Below are positions 40,303-50,766 of a DNA stretch of 64,000 bases, one piece after another. Origin of the DNA: Heterodera schachtii (Eukaryota; Nematoda; Chromadorea; Rhabditida; Heteroderidae); the NCBI GenBank assembly GCA_023374025.1, contig SIJG01000006.1, positions 3,235,691-3,299,690 on the forward strand, given 5' to 3'. Every line of letters begins with the position of its first letter. The stretch's first letter is position 1. Under the pieces are notes generated by a model, which was given only the letters and a program-made list of their open reading frames with translations, was not told the DNA's origin and searched no databases. A program made the translations under genes and the position numbers.

Positions 40303-42623
40303 ATTTTCTTTAAAATCTCATCTTTAGGTGTCGCCTCTGCGATTTCGTCTGCAGTAACGGGAAGTTGATCCGTCTTGGTTTGCAGGAGGGTGCTGATATA
40401 GCACTCGGTTTCGGTGCAGATGTTGGCGATTAATATATCCTCCTCTGGTCGGGGATAATTGGCGATGAGGCGCGATAGAACGTCAGCCTGGCCAAACGAT
40501 GCGGTGTTGATGTACCGTATCTCAAAATCGTAATTGGCCTTGATTAGGGCCCATCTTTGGAGTCGGCTGGCGGCATAAATGGGGATGCCTTTCTTTGAGC
40601 CGAAGATGGCCAGCAATGGCTTGTGGTCCGTGAGCAGTGTGAATTTCCGTCCGAAAAGCATCCGGTGGAATTTTTGGACTGCGAACACAAGCGCCAAAGC
40701 TTCTTTCTCAATTTGGCTGTAGTTCTGCTGCGCGTTGGTCAGAACTGTTGAGGCGTGCTCGATGACTTTTTCCTTTTTGTCCGGAAAAATGTGGCTGATT
40801 GTGGCGCCGATGCCATCTTTTGACGCGTCTGCCGCTACGACGATCGGAAGTGTGGGGTCGTAGTGGGTCAGCAGAAGTTCTGAAACCATAATTGCCTTAG
40901 CTTTCTCGAACGCGGACTGTTGGTCATCTCCCCAACTCCAGGATTCATCCTTTCGGAGGAGTTGGTCCAATGGCGCCCTGATTTCTCGCATTGGTTTAAC
41001 AAAACGTCCGTAATAATTGAGCGAACCCAAAAATGAACGGAGGGTCGTTTTGTCGTGCGGCGCTGGCATTTTCTGAATTGCCTCTGAGCGCGCTGGGTCG
41101 GGGCGTATGCCGTTGGAGGAGACGATGTGGCCGAGAAAAAGCAATTCTTTTTGAAGGAATTTGCATTTTTCTAGTTGAAATCTTAGGCCAAAGTCCTTAA
41201 TGCGTTGGAAAAGCGTGTGAAGCGCATTGACGTGGTCTTCCAGGGTCTTAGAGGCGATTAGGCAATCGTCCAAATATGAAAAGACGCCTGGAATCCCTGC
41301 GCAAATTTGGTCCATCAAGTGCTGAAAAATGGATGGTGCCGATTTATCGCCAAATGGGAGACGTTGGCACTGAAATAGGCCGCGGTGGGTGTTGATTGTG
41401 CAAAGTGGCTTCGATTTTTCGTCCAATTCCATTTGGAGGTAGGCGTCTCTCAGGTCGAGATTCGAGAAAAATGCCGCTCCATTCAAAGCTGCATAAATGA
41501 CGTCCGGCCTCGGGAGAGGATGACGATTCAGTTCGATGGAATCGTTCAATCCCGTCGAAAAGTCGATGCACACCCGGGTCTTTCCATTTTTCTTTTTGAC
41601 GGCCAAAATCGGGGCGGCCCAATGGCTGAATTCTACCGGTTTGATGGCGCCGATCTGCAAGAGGCGGTCCAGTTCGGTGTCGACTGCTTCGATAGCACCA
41701 TGGGGGACTGGTCGAGCTTTACAGAAAATGGGTCGGGCGTCCGGTTTCAGAATCAGATGCGCCTTAATTGCGCAGTGGCCAAGTCCGCTCTTAAAAACTT
41801 CCTCAAAATCGTTTTGCAACATAGCGGTGAGCGAGGCTTCGTCCGTGATGTCAATCGCCGGGTTGGGTGCCTTGACGACATTGGCATTGATTGAAGCGTT
41901 CGGCTTGCCTTTGGTGCTCTGTGGATACAAAATTTCTTTTGGGATGAGCTCAAATTCCTCAATCCACGGGAGGCCGAACAAATCATGCTTTAAGTCACTG
42001 CTGACATAAGCGATCAGTGTTTTGGATGGCCGATCGAAGCAACTGACGGTGCAATGAAATTTTCCTTCGGTTGAAAATGCGGTATCATTGCAGTTGCGGG
42101 TCTCGATGTCCGTTGGAGAGAGTTCGGGTTGTCCCAATTTGATCCACGTTTTGAAGCTGATGACTGTTGCTTGGGCTCCACTGTCTCCATTCATCTTCAA
42201 ATTTTTGCCATTGATCGTGACCGGAATCTTCCACCATCGGCCTTGGGTTGTGCCAATCACCATGCAATGTGACTTGGCCACGACCGTGTGGAAAGATCGG
42301 TTTTGAAATTTCGGTGCTGTGTTGGACGAGCGCTGGCGGCAGACAATCGCAATGTGGCCTTGCCGGTTGCGTTTGTTGCAAAATGCGTTGGCAAATTTGC
42401 AGTCCGATGTGGCGATTTGGGTGCCGGTTTTGCCTTGTGTTTGCCTTTGCCGGTCTCTCGCCATTGCTGAGGTCGCAATTGGACGGCGCTGGTTGAGACC
42501 GGTTGATTCAGCAGAGAAAGGGCACTTTCTTTGACGATTTGAATCGCCTTCAACTCCTCTTCCACTTTTTGGAGAGTGATGTCCATGCCGGCCTTTTCTG
42601 CGTCCTCCAGCATTTTGAGACAC
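40149..42623 (-). CDS. Gypsy pol (3' copy): knuckle remnant, protease, RT, RNase H
   Basis: ORF of 824 codons. Residues 75-95 resemble the second half of a double zinc knuckle, but one Cys is Arg85 (FCNKRNRQGHIAIVC). Protease: MNGDSGAQATVI (D147). RT: VCIDFSTGLN, NLDLRDAYLQM (D390) and YLDDCLIASK (450-453). In the PFG motif residue 426 is Asp, where the 5' copy has Val. RNase H: D599 (AADASKDGIG), E639 (IEKEALAL) and D666 (LLTDHKPL). Residues after about 780 are out of frame with integrase, which follows in the -1 frame. The natural start is in gag by frameshift; the Met is arbitrary. The PFGD substitution may impair this copy. Confidence 0.85.
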   Translation of the reverse strand: MSQNAGGRRKGRHGHHSPKSGRGVEGDSNRQRKCPFSAESTGLNQRRPIATSAMARDRQRQTQGKTGTQIATSDCKFANAFCNKRNRQGHIAIVCRQRSSNTAPKFQNRSFHTVVAKSHCMVIGTTQGRWWKIPVTINGKNLKMNGDSGAQATVISFKTWIKLGQPELSPTDIETRNCNDTAFSTEGKFHCTVSCFDRPSKTLIAYVSSDLKHDLFGLPWIEEFELIPKEILYPQSTKGKPNASINANVVKAPNPAIDITDEASLTAMLQNDFEEVFKSGLGHCAIKAHLILKPDARPIFCKARPVPHGAIEAVDTELDRLLQIGAIKPVEFSHWAAPILAVKKKNGKTRVCIDFSTGLNDSIELNRHPLPRPDVIYAALNGAAFFSNLDLRDAYLQMELDEKSKPLCTINTHRGLFQCQRLPFGDKSAPSIFQHLMDQICAGIPGVFSYLDDCLIASKTLEDHVNALHTLFQRIKDFGLRFQLEKCKFLQKELLFLGHIVSSNGIRPDPARSEAIQKMPAPHDKTTLRSFLGSLNYYGRFVKPMREIRAPLDQLLRKDESWSWGDDQQSAFEKAKAIMVSELLLTHYDPTLPIVVAADASKDGIGATISHIFPDKKEKVIEHASTVLTNAQQNYSQIEKEALALVFAVQKFHRMLFGRKFTLLTDHKPLLAIFGSKKGIPIYAASRLQRWALIKANYDFEIRYINTASFGQADVLSRLIANYPRPEEDILIANICTETECYISTLLQTKTDQLPVTADEIAEATPKDEILKKIWHSPNRIGQRKAATRTSHHIFRKGKTFWKLRAVCSSKIALSSPNRFATEC

Positions 42624-43425
42624 TTTTGCCTCAAGTCATGGTGCTCGTCGTTGAGTGAAATTACCAAAATTATGCACTTAAGCTGCTCTTTGGTCGGGCT
42701 CAAATTGGCGTTTTCGCAGGACGCATTGATGTGCGCGACCAGCGATGAGATGTCCTGGCTTGGTTGCTGACGAATTTTGAAACATTCGTAGCGCCGGACG
42801 AATAGTGATCGCGTTTCGGCATATAATCCTTTGAGCTTGTTGATCGAGTCCACCCAATTGACTTTGTCGGGCTGGGTCGGACTGATGCTGTCGCGGTATT
42901 TGCTGTACTCCTCGTCGCCGAGTTTGCCGAGGAGGAGTCTGACTTTTGTCGACTCGGGTAAGTCTTTACCATCCTCTTCAATCAAAACTCCAAACCGTTA
43001 GAACCACTGTTCGAAAGTGTTTCCAGTTTCGGCGTCGTAATTGAATTTCGAAATTCGGCCATCGATGGAACTTGCCAAATTTGCGTGGTTCAGACTCTCC
43101 GACGCGGCATTGCGTTGTGGTGCTTGGCCCATTAGCTGCTGAATGGCATCCGATTGCACTCGCATCGTCTCGAGGAGTTGCTTTATTTGATCCGCGCTCA
43201 TGCCGAAGTGTTTGCCGGTGCCGTATTTGAGTGTCCAAAGTTGAAAAACCGCTTATTGCGGAACCGCAACCTTTCTCAGGTCTTTTGGTTTTTCGGCGAA
43301 TTAACTGCAATATGAGCAGACCTCACCCGCCTAGGGACTATTGGTTTTGTAGACGGCGAAAAACTGCAGAATTTGCAGACCTCACCCGCCTAGGGTCTAT
43401 TGGTTTTGTTGCTGTGCAGTCCGGG
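40303..43425 (-). repeat. 3,123-bp tandem duplication, 3' copy
   Basis: Nearly identical to 43426-46548 at a constant offset of 3,123 bases. It covers the leader, gag, protease, RT and RNase H. I saw only four single-base differences by eye: near 41184 (A/T), 41226 (A/G), 41347 (T/A, giving PFGD here) and one Leu/Pro site near 41,220. Confidence 0.9.
42257..43201 (-). pseudogene. Gypsy gag (3' copy), interrupted by an in-frame stop
   Basis: The N-terminus MSADQIKQLLETMRVQSDAI starts at 43201. The frame meets TAA at 42998-43000 right after FEQWF, then stays open for 242 codons in the same frame (IEEDGKDLPESTKVRLLLGK, LVAHINASCENANLSPTKEQ). The C-terminal part overlaps pol, which is in the -1 frame. 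The stop is also present in the 5' copy, so it predates the duplication. Confidence 0.75.
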
Positions 43426-45746
43426 ATTTTCTTTAAAATCTCATCTTTAGGTGTCGCCTCTGCGATTTCGTCTGCAGTAACGGGAAGTTGATCCGTCTTG
43501 GTTTGCAGGAGGGTGCTGATATAGCACTCGGTTTCGGTGCAGATGTTGGCGATTAATATATCCTCCTCTGGTCGGGGATAATTGGCGATGAGGCGCGATA
43601 GAACGTCAGCCTGGCCAAACGATGCGGTGTTGATGTACCGTATCTCAAAATCGTAATTGGCCTTGATTAGGGCCCATCTTTGGAGTCGGCTGGCGGCATA
43701 AATGGGGATGCCTTTCTTTGAGCCGAAGATGGCCAGCAATGGCTTGTGGTCCGTGAGCAGTGTGAATTTCCGTCCGAAAAGCATCCGGTGGAATTTTTGG
43801 ACTGCGAACACAAGCGCCAAAGCTTCTTTCTCAATTTGGCTGTAGTTCTGCTGCGCGTTGGTCAGAACTGTTGAGGCGTGCTCGATGACTTTTTCCTTTT
43901 TGTCCGGAAAAATGTGGCTGATTGTGGCGCCGATGCCATCTTTTGACGCGTCTGCCGCTACGACGATCGGAAGTGTGGGGTCGTAGTGGGTCAGCAGAAG
44001 TTCTGAAACCATAATTGCCTTAGCTTTCTCGAACGCGGACTGTTGGTCATCTCCCCAACTCCAGGATTCATCCTTTCGGAGGAGTTGGTCCAATGGCGCC
44101 CTGATTTCTCGCATTGGTTTAACAAAACGTCCGTAATAATTGAGCGAACCCAAAAATGAACGGAGGGTCGTTTTGTCGTGCGGCGCTGGCATTTTCTGAA
44201 TTGCCTCTGAGCGCGCTGGGTCGGGGCGTATGCCGTTGGAGGAGACGATGTGGCCGAGAAAAAGCAATTCTTTTTGAAGGAATTTGCATTTTTCTAGTTG
44301 AATTCTTAGGCCAAAGTCCTTAATGCGTTGGAAAAGCGTGTGAGGCGCATTGACGTGGTCTTCCAGGGTCTTAGAGGCGATTAGGCAATCGTCCAAATAT
44401 GAAAAGACGCCTGGAATCCCTGCGCAAATTTGGTCCATCAAGTGCTGAAAAATGGATGGTGCCGATTTAACGCCAAATGGGAGACGTTGGCACTGAAATA
44501 GGCCGCGGTGGGTGTTGATTGTGCAAAGTGGCTTCGATTTTTCGTCCAATTCCATTTGGAGGTAGGCGTCTCTCAGGTCGAGATTCGAGAAAAATGCCGC
44601 TCCATTCAAAGCTGCATAAATGACGTCCGGCCTCGGGAGAGGATGACGATTCAGTTCGATGGAATCGTTCAATCCCGTCGAAAAGTCGATGCACACCCGG
44701 GTCTTTCCATTTTTCTTTTTGACGGCCAAAATCGGGGCGGCCCAATGGCTGAATTCTACCGGTTTGATGGCGCCGATCTGCAAGAGGCGGTCCAGTTCGG
44801 TGTCGACTGCTTCGATAGCACCATGGGGGACTGGTCGAGCTTTACAGAAAATGGGTCGGGCGTCCGGTTTCAGAATCAGATGCGCCTTAATTGCGCAGTG
44901 GCCAAGTCCGCTCTTAAAAACTTCCTCAAAATCGTTTTGCAACATAGCGGTGAGCGAGGCTTCGTCCGTGATGTCAATCGCCGGGTTGGGTGCCTTGACG
45001 ACATTGGCATTGATTGAAGCGTTCGGCTTGCCTTTGGTGCTCTGTGGATACAAAATTTCTTTTGGGATGAGCTCAAATTCCTCAATCCACGGGAGGCCGA
45101 ACAAATCATGCTTTAAGTCACTGCTGACATAAGCGATCAGTGTTTTGGATGGCCGATCGAAGCAACTGACGGTGCAATGAAATTTTCCTTCGGTTGAAAA
45201 TGCGGTATCATTGCAGTTGCGGGTCTCGATGTCCGTTGGAGAGAGTTCGGGTTGTCCCAATTTGATCCACGTTTTGAAGCTGATGACTGTTGCTTGGGCT
45301 CCACTGTCTCCATTCATCTTCAAATTTTTGCCATTGATCGTGACCGGAATCTTCCACCATCGGCCTTGGGTTGTGCCAATCACCATGCAATGTGACTTGG
45401 CCACGACCGTGTGGAAAGATCGGTTTTGAAATTTCGGTGCTGTGTTGGACGAGCGCTGGCGGCAGACAATCGCAATGTGGCCTTGCCGGTTGCGTTTGTT
45501 GCAAAATGCGTTGGCAAATTTGCAGTCCGATGTGGCGATTTGGGTGCCGGTTTTGCCTTGTGTTTGCCTTTGCCGGTCTCTCGCCATTGCTGAGGTCGCA
45601 ATTGGACGGCGCTGGTTGAGACCGGTTGATTCAGCAGAGAAAGGGCACTTTCTTTGACGATTTGAATCGCCTTCAACTCCTCTTCCACTTTTTGGAGAGT
45701 GATGTCCATGCCGGCCTTTTCTGCGTCCTCCAGCATTTTGAGACAC
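43338..45746 (-). CDS. Gypsy pol (5' copy): protease, RT, RNase H, no integrase
   Basis: ORF of 802 codons with the same domains as the 3' copy up to RNase H, including DSGA, NLDL, YLDD and the RNase H Asp-Glu-Asp residues. It keeps the consensus-like LPFGVKSAPS. After EILKKI the duplication junction diverts it into about 23 residues translated from leader DNA, so it has no integrase. RT and RNase H residues look intact. Confidence 0.85.
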   Translation of the reverse strand: MSQNAGGRRKGRHGHHSPKSGRGVEGDSNRQRKCPFSAESTGLNQRRPIATSAMARDRQRQTQGKTGTQIATSDCKFANAFCNKRNRQGHIAIVCRQRSSNTAPKFQNRSFHTVVAKSHCMVIGTTQGRWWKIPVTINGKNLKMNGDSGAQATVISFKTWIKLGQPELSPTDIETRNCNDTAFSTEGKFHCTVSCFDRPSKTLIAYVSSDLKHDLFGLPWIEEFELIPKEILYPQSTKGKPNASINANVVKAPNPAIDITDEASLTAMLQNDFEEVFKSGLGHCAIKAHLILKPDARPIFCKARPVPHGAIEAVDTELDRLLQIGAIKPVEFSHWAAPILAVKKKNGKTRVCIDFSTGLNDSIELNRHPLPRPDVIYAALNGAAFFSNLDLRDAYLQMELDEKSKPLCTINTHRGLFQCQRLPFGVKSAPSIFQHLMDQICAGIPGVFSYLDDCLIASKTLEDHVNAPHTLFQRIKDFGLRIQLEKCKFLQKELLFLGHIVSSNGIRPDPARSEAIQKMPAPHDKTTLRSFLGSLNYYGRFVKPMREIRAPLDQLLRKDESWSWGDDQQSAFEKAKAIMVSELLLTHYDPTLPIVVAADASKDGIGATISHIFPDKKEKVIEHASTVLTNAQQNYSQIEKEALALVFAVQKFHRMLFGRKFTLLTDHKPLLAIFGSKKGIPIYAASRLQRWALIKANYDFEIRYINTASFGQADVLSRLIANYPRPEEDILIANICTETECYISTLLQTKTDQLPVTADEIAEATPKDEILKKIPDCTATKPIDPRRVRSANSAVFRRLQNQ

Positions 45747-46324
45747 TTTTGCCTCAAGTCATGGTGCTCGTCGTTGAGTGAAATTACCAAAATTATGCAC
45801 TTAAGCTGCTCTTTGGTCGGGCTCAAATTGGCGTTTTCGCAGGACGCATTGATGTGCGCGACCAGCGATGAGATGTCCTGGCTTGGTTGCTGACGAATTT
45901 TGAAACATTCGTAGCGCCGGACGAATAGTGATCGCGTTTCGGCATATAATCCTTTGAGCTTGTTGATCGAGTCCACCCAATTGACTTTGTCGGGCTGGGT
46001 CGGACTGATGCTGTCGCGGTATTTGCTGTACTCCTCGTCGCCGAGTTTGCCGAGGAGGAGTCTGACTTTTGTCGACTCGGGTAAGTCTTTACCATCCTCT
46101 TCAATCAAAACTCCAAACCGTTAGAACCACTGTTCGAAAGTGTTTCCAGTTTCGGCGTCGTAATTGAATTTCGAAATTCGGCCATCGATGGAACTTGCCA
46201 AATTTGCGTGGTTCAGACTCTCCGACGCGGCATTGCGTTGTGGTGCTTGGCCCATTAGCTGCTGAATGGCATCCGATTGCACTCGCATCGTCTCGAGGAG
46301 TTGCTTTATTTGATCCGCGCTCAT
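45380..46324 (-). pseudogene. Gypsy gag (5' copy), interrupted by an in-frame stop
   Basis: Same arrangement as the 3' copy: start at 46324, TAA at 46121-46123 after FEQWF, then an open 242-codon Gag body in the same frame overlapping pol. It is translated from the LTR-proximal leader if the LTR promoter is used. Confidence 0.75.
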
Positions 46325-46548
46325 GCCGAAGTGTTTGCCGGTGCCGTATTTGAGTGTCCAAAGTTGAAAAACCGCTTATTGCGGAACCGCAACCTTTCTC
46401 AGGTCTTTTGGTTTTTCGGCGAATTAACTGCAATATGAGCAGACCTCACCCGCCTAGGGACTATTGGTTTTGTAGACGGCGAAAAACTGCAGAATTTGCA
46501 GACCTCACCCGCCTAGGGTCTATTGGTTTTGTTGCTGTGCAGTCCGGG
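46325..46548 (-). other. Gypsy leader with internal 34-bp direct repeats
   Basis: The leader between primer-binding site and gag carries two copies of a unit containing CAGACCTCACCCGCCTAGGG then CTATTGGTTTTGT, about 60 bases apart. The same pair occurs in the duplicated leader at 43,316-43,411. These could be packaging-signal or recombination-prone repeats. Confidence 0.6.
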
Positions 46549-46572
46549 TGTCTTCTGTTTGGTCGAAGACGA

Positions 46573-46587
46573 CTGCTGACTGCGCCA
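46573..46587 (-). other. Putative primer-binding site
   Basis: Minus-strand TGGCGCAGTCAGCAG begins four bases after the LTR end. A PBS starting TGG fits pairing to a tRNA 3' CCA end; the tRNA was not identified. Confidence 0.5.
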
Positions 46588-46591
46588 AATT

Positions 46592-46852
46592 TGTTGTGTC
46601 TTTTGTCCGAATGAGAAAGACCAACAAATAAAATAATTTATTTACGAAGAGTCAAATAACAATAAAATAATAAAATGGCGAATGGAGAGAATAGAGAATA
46701 AAATAATAAAAGTGAAGACAGGAGAAGTGAACGAGGGGGGAAAGTCCACGCCTTTAAATAGACAATATGAGAGGGGAAGGAACGGAGGAGAAAATGGACA
46801 AATGCAAATCGATAAATGACCATGAGCAAATGTACTTTGCTCTTCTCCAACA
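46592..46852 (-). repeat. Putative 5' LTR of the gypsy element
   Basis: In minus sense it starts TGTTGGAGAAGAGC and ends GACACAACA (TGTTG/CAACA inverted termini), 261 bases. It holds a TATTTAAAGG promoter-like box (near 46,755) and AATAAA signals before its end. No second copy exists in the window, so the boundary rests on the termini and the adjacent primer-binding site. Confidence 0.6.
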
Positions 46853-48886
46853 AGTTATATATGAGATAGATAAAAAAAAACTTTAAAATTATTTCGAAAT
46901 ATCAGAAGAAAATAATTTCTTTTTCAATTTTAGAAAAAACTATAGTAATAATAAAGAAAAGAAACCAATTTCTACAAATGAAATCAGCGAAATTTCAAAA
47001 TTTCAACAAATTCGAAACAACTCGAAAATCAGAAAATAATCATAGATATAAAGAAAATATTTTGTTAAAATGTAAAATTTCAATAAACCTAAACAACTTT
47101 TACTTTGCTTATTTTTCACTATTTTCGACTAAAAGGATTTTTCATTTATAATAAATCTAATTAAAAGTGCATTTTTCAAGTAGCATTTTTAAAATAGTTG
47201 ATAAATTAAAATTTTAAAAATATGTATTATCATTTATTTATTTTAATTACATTATTCTAATATTGTAATGAAATCTTACATCCAAAATTTTTAAATATGA
47301 TTTAAAATATAAAAGTTATTAATAAAATTTGGTTTTAAAAGTTTAATAAAATTAAGAATTAACTGGATTAATTGTAAAGCCGTCGTGACGCTTCAATAAA
47401 AGTGTTTGATAATTTTTATTGAGAGATGGCATTTCCTTCTTGATAAACCCTCCAATTCTTTTTTAAAACAAATTTTGTTTTAAAAATTATTATTTGAACA
47501 TATTAAATGGTTTTTTATAATTTTATTTTATTTGATACTATCTAATTAAATTCTTGCGCTTTTTGCCAATAAATTTTCATTACAATTAAATTTACTTTTT
47601 CTCTTATTTCGAAAATATTTTTATCTTGTTTTTTGTGTTCTAACATTGCATTTACTTTTATAAAATTTACTTATTGAAATAAAATGGAAATGAATTCGAT
47701 CGTATTAAATATATCATTTTATTAAAATTTTAATACTTTTTTTTCAAAGATTATTTTTAAATTCTTTTTTAAATAGTAAAAATATTTTTTTTTGCTATTT
47801 GAAATAAAATTTCATTCATTCATATCTTTCTTTAATGCTGTATAATAATTTTTAAACATTATTAAATTATTTTCTGCCATTATATTTGATATAATTTCGT
47901 TTTAATGTATCTAAGTATTTTTAATAATATTGTACTTGTTATTTTGATATGGATTTACAAAATTATTATTTTTTACTTTTACTTTATTTCTTACAAAGAG
48001 AATATCTTCAATTTTAAAAATCTTTTTATTTGTATATTAATTCAGCATTAAAAATGCCGGTTTTGGACCCACGATTTTCGGTTCCGACTATTTAATTAAG
48101 TTAATGAAAATTTTTTTGATATTATTAGGAAAATAATTTTTTCGCAAAAAATTTAAAAAAATAGTTGACACAAAATTAAACTATCATTCAAATATATTTT
48201 AAATAGATTTAAGCATTTCATGTTCATTTAATGGTATTCTCAATTACAAGATTTATTATATATAATTTAAATATAGCAAATATTGACGTTTAATGCTATT
48301 TTTTGTTGAAGTTTTTCATGGGATATTTATTTTTATTTTGTATTTTCAACTAATTTTATAATTAATTTATTCAACTCAGTATTAAATATTTATATTTAAT
48401 ATAATCATGATTTAAGATTTGTAATTAAATTTAGGCTTGCTAAATTTAATTATTATTTTTAATCTGCTTTTTTATATTTAAAGAGTCGTAAACTAATTTT
48501 TCCTTAATATTTTCAATCTTGTGTGGTTCTACGACATTTTTGTAGATGATCTCGAGATATAAATGAATTATTAACTTCATATCATAATATTTTATTAATT
48601 GTTTTGTTTCACTTAATTTATTGCCATAAATATAAATTTAGTGAGGAAATTTGTTTTATTTTTTAGTTAATTTAATTTCAATTGAATAATTCTTATTATT
48701 TATGAATTTGAAAAAGCTTCCGTTTTTCATTAGGAATGCTAATAAATTTCTTATAAATATTAGTTTCACTTTATTTTTATCTATGATTAATAATTTTTTT
48801 TTATTATTTTAAAAATTAATATTAACCTCATTGAATTGCTTTCCAAGTCTTTTTTTCACTTCGGTAAAATAATTTATAATTAATAT
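46853..48886. other. AT-rich intergenic DNA, no supportable gene
   Basis: AT-rich, with no recognised coding or RNA gene. Confidence 0.5.
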
Positions 48887-50766
48887 TGACAGAGCTCTCC
48901 TCCAAATTCAATCCTTTCATAAAGAACTCACCCATCTTGTCAAAAGAAAATAGTTCTGCAGACCTCCAGCTATTTCTTTAAAATTCCTCAAAAACCAAAT
49001 TTTCTCCAGTTTCCCTTTGCTGGAGGTCTGACTTTTCTACTTTTCTCTTCCCCAATCCAAATTCAATTGTCGTCTATCACTTTTACCCATTTGACCTCAT
49101 TTGATATTTTCCTAATGTATTCATCTTTCGTCATTTTTTATCAACTATTTAAATCTAACGTGTAAGTGGTCACCCCTTCGTTAGATATTTTATTTATTAA
49201 TAAAGTCGATTTGAATAATCTTTTAATACTTAAAGAATTTAAATTTATATAATATTAAATGCCTTTTTATTAAAATAAATTGAAATAATTAAGTCATCCA
49301 ATGCAACAATGCGATAATTAAATATATTTAATACACCTTATTATAATATCTTCATTTAAAAACAAGAATGCGCTTTATGTTAGTAAAAAACAGTTTTAAT
49401 TTTGCTTAAAGAATTAATGGTTTCTCTTAAAATTAAGACAATATTACATGCTTAAGAAGCTGAGTTTATAAAAAAGAAAAATTACTAAATCAATCCATTT
49501 ATATATAAATGAAGCTCTATTGAATGCAGTAATATTATTGTATATGTTCTAAGAAAAAATTGCTAAATATTAGTCAACTAATTGGAATAAACGAAACAAA
49601 TATGGTTATAAATAGAGAAAGGCAAAACAATTTATTTATTAGTTTATTCGGGCGAACAACCTTCACGTTGTTATTTAATTATTAACAATGTTCATTTTGG
49701 CAACAACGTATAAAACAACTTATTTTTAAAATTTCCTTCAATTTTTGAAAATTTATTTTAGCGGGAAATATCACTTGGGAGAGAGACACGGCAAAATGAG
49801 AGAGTGCTAAACTTTCAGTCCCAGTCATACAAAACCTTTTTGATAAATGAGGGTAGAGAAAATAATTTTAAGAGAGAGTGCAATGGGGAGAAAGTTTAGT
49901 TCCCTTCTTCGCTGATTCTTTCGGTCATAAACGCAGAATTATCATTATGTTTCTATTGTCTCTATGTCTTTGAATCTCTTCCGATAACCCTTTCTATTAA
50001 AATATTTTTTCTCTGTCTTCTTCATCAAAAATGTTTCGTATGACTGGGACTGAAAGTTCAGCACTCTCTCATTTTGCCTTATCTCTCTTCCAAGTGATAT
50101 TTCCCGCTAAAATAAATTTTTAAAAATTGACCGAAATTTTAAAAATAAGTTGTTTTATACGTTGTTGGCAAAATGAACATTGTTAATAATTAAATAACAA
50201 TCTAAATGTTGATCTCCGATGAAACAATATTTTTCTTAACAAAAAGTTGTTTTGTCTTTCTCTAGTTATAAATATTATGATTCTAATTAAAAACGAAAAC
50301 ATATTAACAAATTTAAATTCATCTAATCTTTTAGATACACAAATACAAAAAACTTACGATTGAAAATTAACATGAATGATTATTAAAAAAATTCATTATA
50401 ATAGAAGAAATATTGTTATAAAAAATCAAATTTTGCAAAGAAACAAAAAAATTTTGGGGATGAATTTTTGAGAAAATTTTACCATTTCTTAGGGATGTAT
50501 AAATATATTTTCAATAAAAAGTTAAGAAAAATTAATATCAAAAAAATCAAATAAACCAAATTTTATTTAAAAAGTTGAAATATTAGGTTAATATTAATAA
50601 AATATAAAAGGATCCAAGATACAAAAAATAGAACTTAGGAAATTTCTGAATCTGATATCAATTGATACAGATAAATTAGTAGGTATGCAATTTTTCGCTT
50701 CTAAAACCGCCAAAATTGGTAATTTTAGGTTCTAAAAAACGCCAAAAATAGGAACTAAAAATGGAA
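48887..50766 (+). repeat. 5'-truncated copy of the 62 kb repeat family
   Basis: Matches 62121-64000 almost base for base at an offset of 13,234-13,236, with a 2-base indel near the start and at least one substitution (A at 50604, G at 63840). It begins within what would be the last 23 or so codons of the ORF1-like gene, so it is a 5'-truncated copy, as LINE-type copies often are. The match runs to the window end, so the true 3' boundary is not visible. Confidence 0.9.
49668..50200. mobile_element. 533-bp inverted-repeat element (MITE-like), copy 1
   Basis: Termini TTGTTATTTAATTATTAAC and its complement open TIRs of roughly 165 bp, which include AGCGGGAAATATCACTTGG and CTTTCAGTCCCAGTCATAC against GTATGACTGGGACTGAAAG. 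The internal part is about 200 bp and non-coding. It is embedded in the larger repeat. No target duplication is clear. Confidence 0.75.

Larger units (their letters stand above)
43426..46548 (-). repeat. 3,123-bp tandem duplication, 5' copy
   Basis: The junction is ...CAGTCCGGG/ATTTTCTTTAAAATC. At 46548 the same CAGTCCGGG runs instead into the primer-binding-site region, and at 40303 ATTTTCTTT is preceded by the integrase N-terminus. I see no clear microhomology at the join. Confidence 0.9.
39118..46852 (-). mobile_element. Ty3/gypsy LTR retrotransposon with internal tandem duplication, 3' truncated
   Basis: In minus-strand order: LTR (46592-46852), primer-binding site, leader, gag, pol (protease, RT, RNase H), then a second leader, gag and pol, then integrase, with no second LTR. 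The integrase and RT style, and the residual double knuckle before the protease, recall the Mag/K02A2.6-like branch common in invertebrates. The whole element is GC-richer than its flanks. An in-frame stop in gag and a frame change before integrase show it was already defective. Confidence 0.85.

Noticed and set aside
41344..45132. Numerous 70-170 aa ORFs on the plus strand opposite gypsy gag-pol
   Set aside because: Antisense shadows of the retroelement genes, duplicated exactly with the 3,123-bp repeat and without domains.
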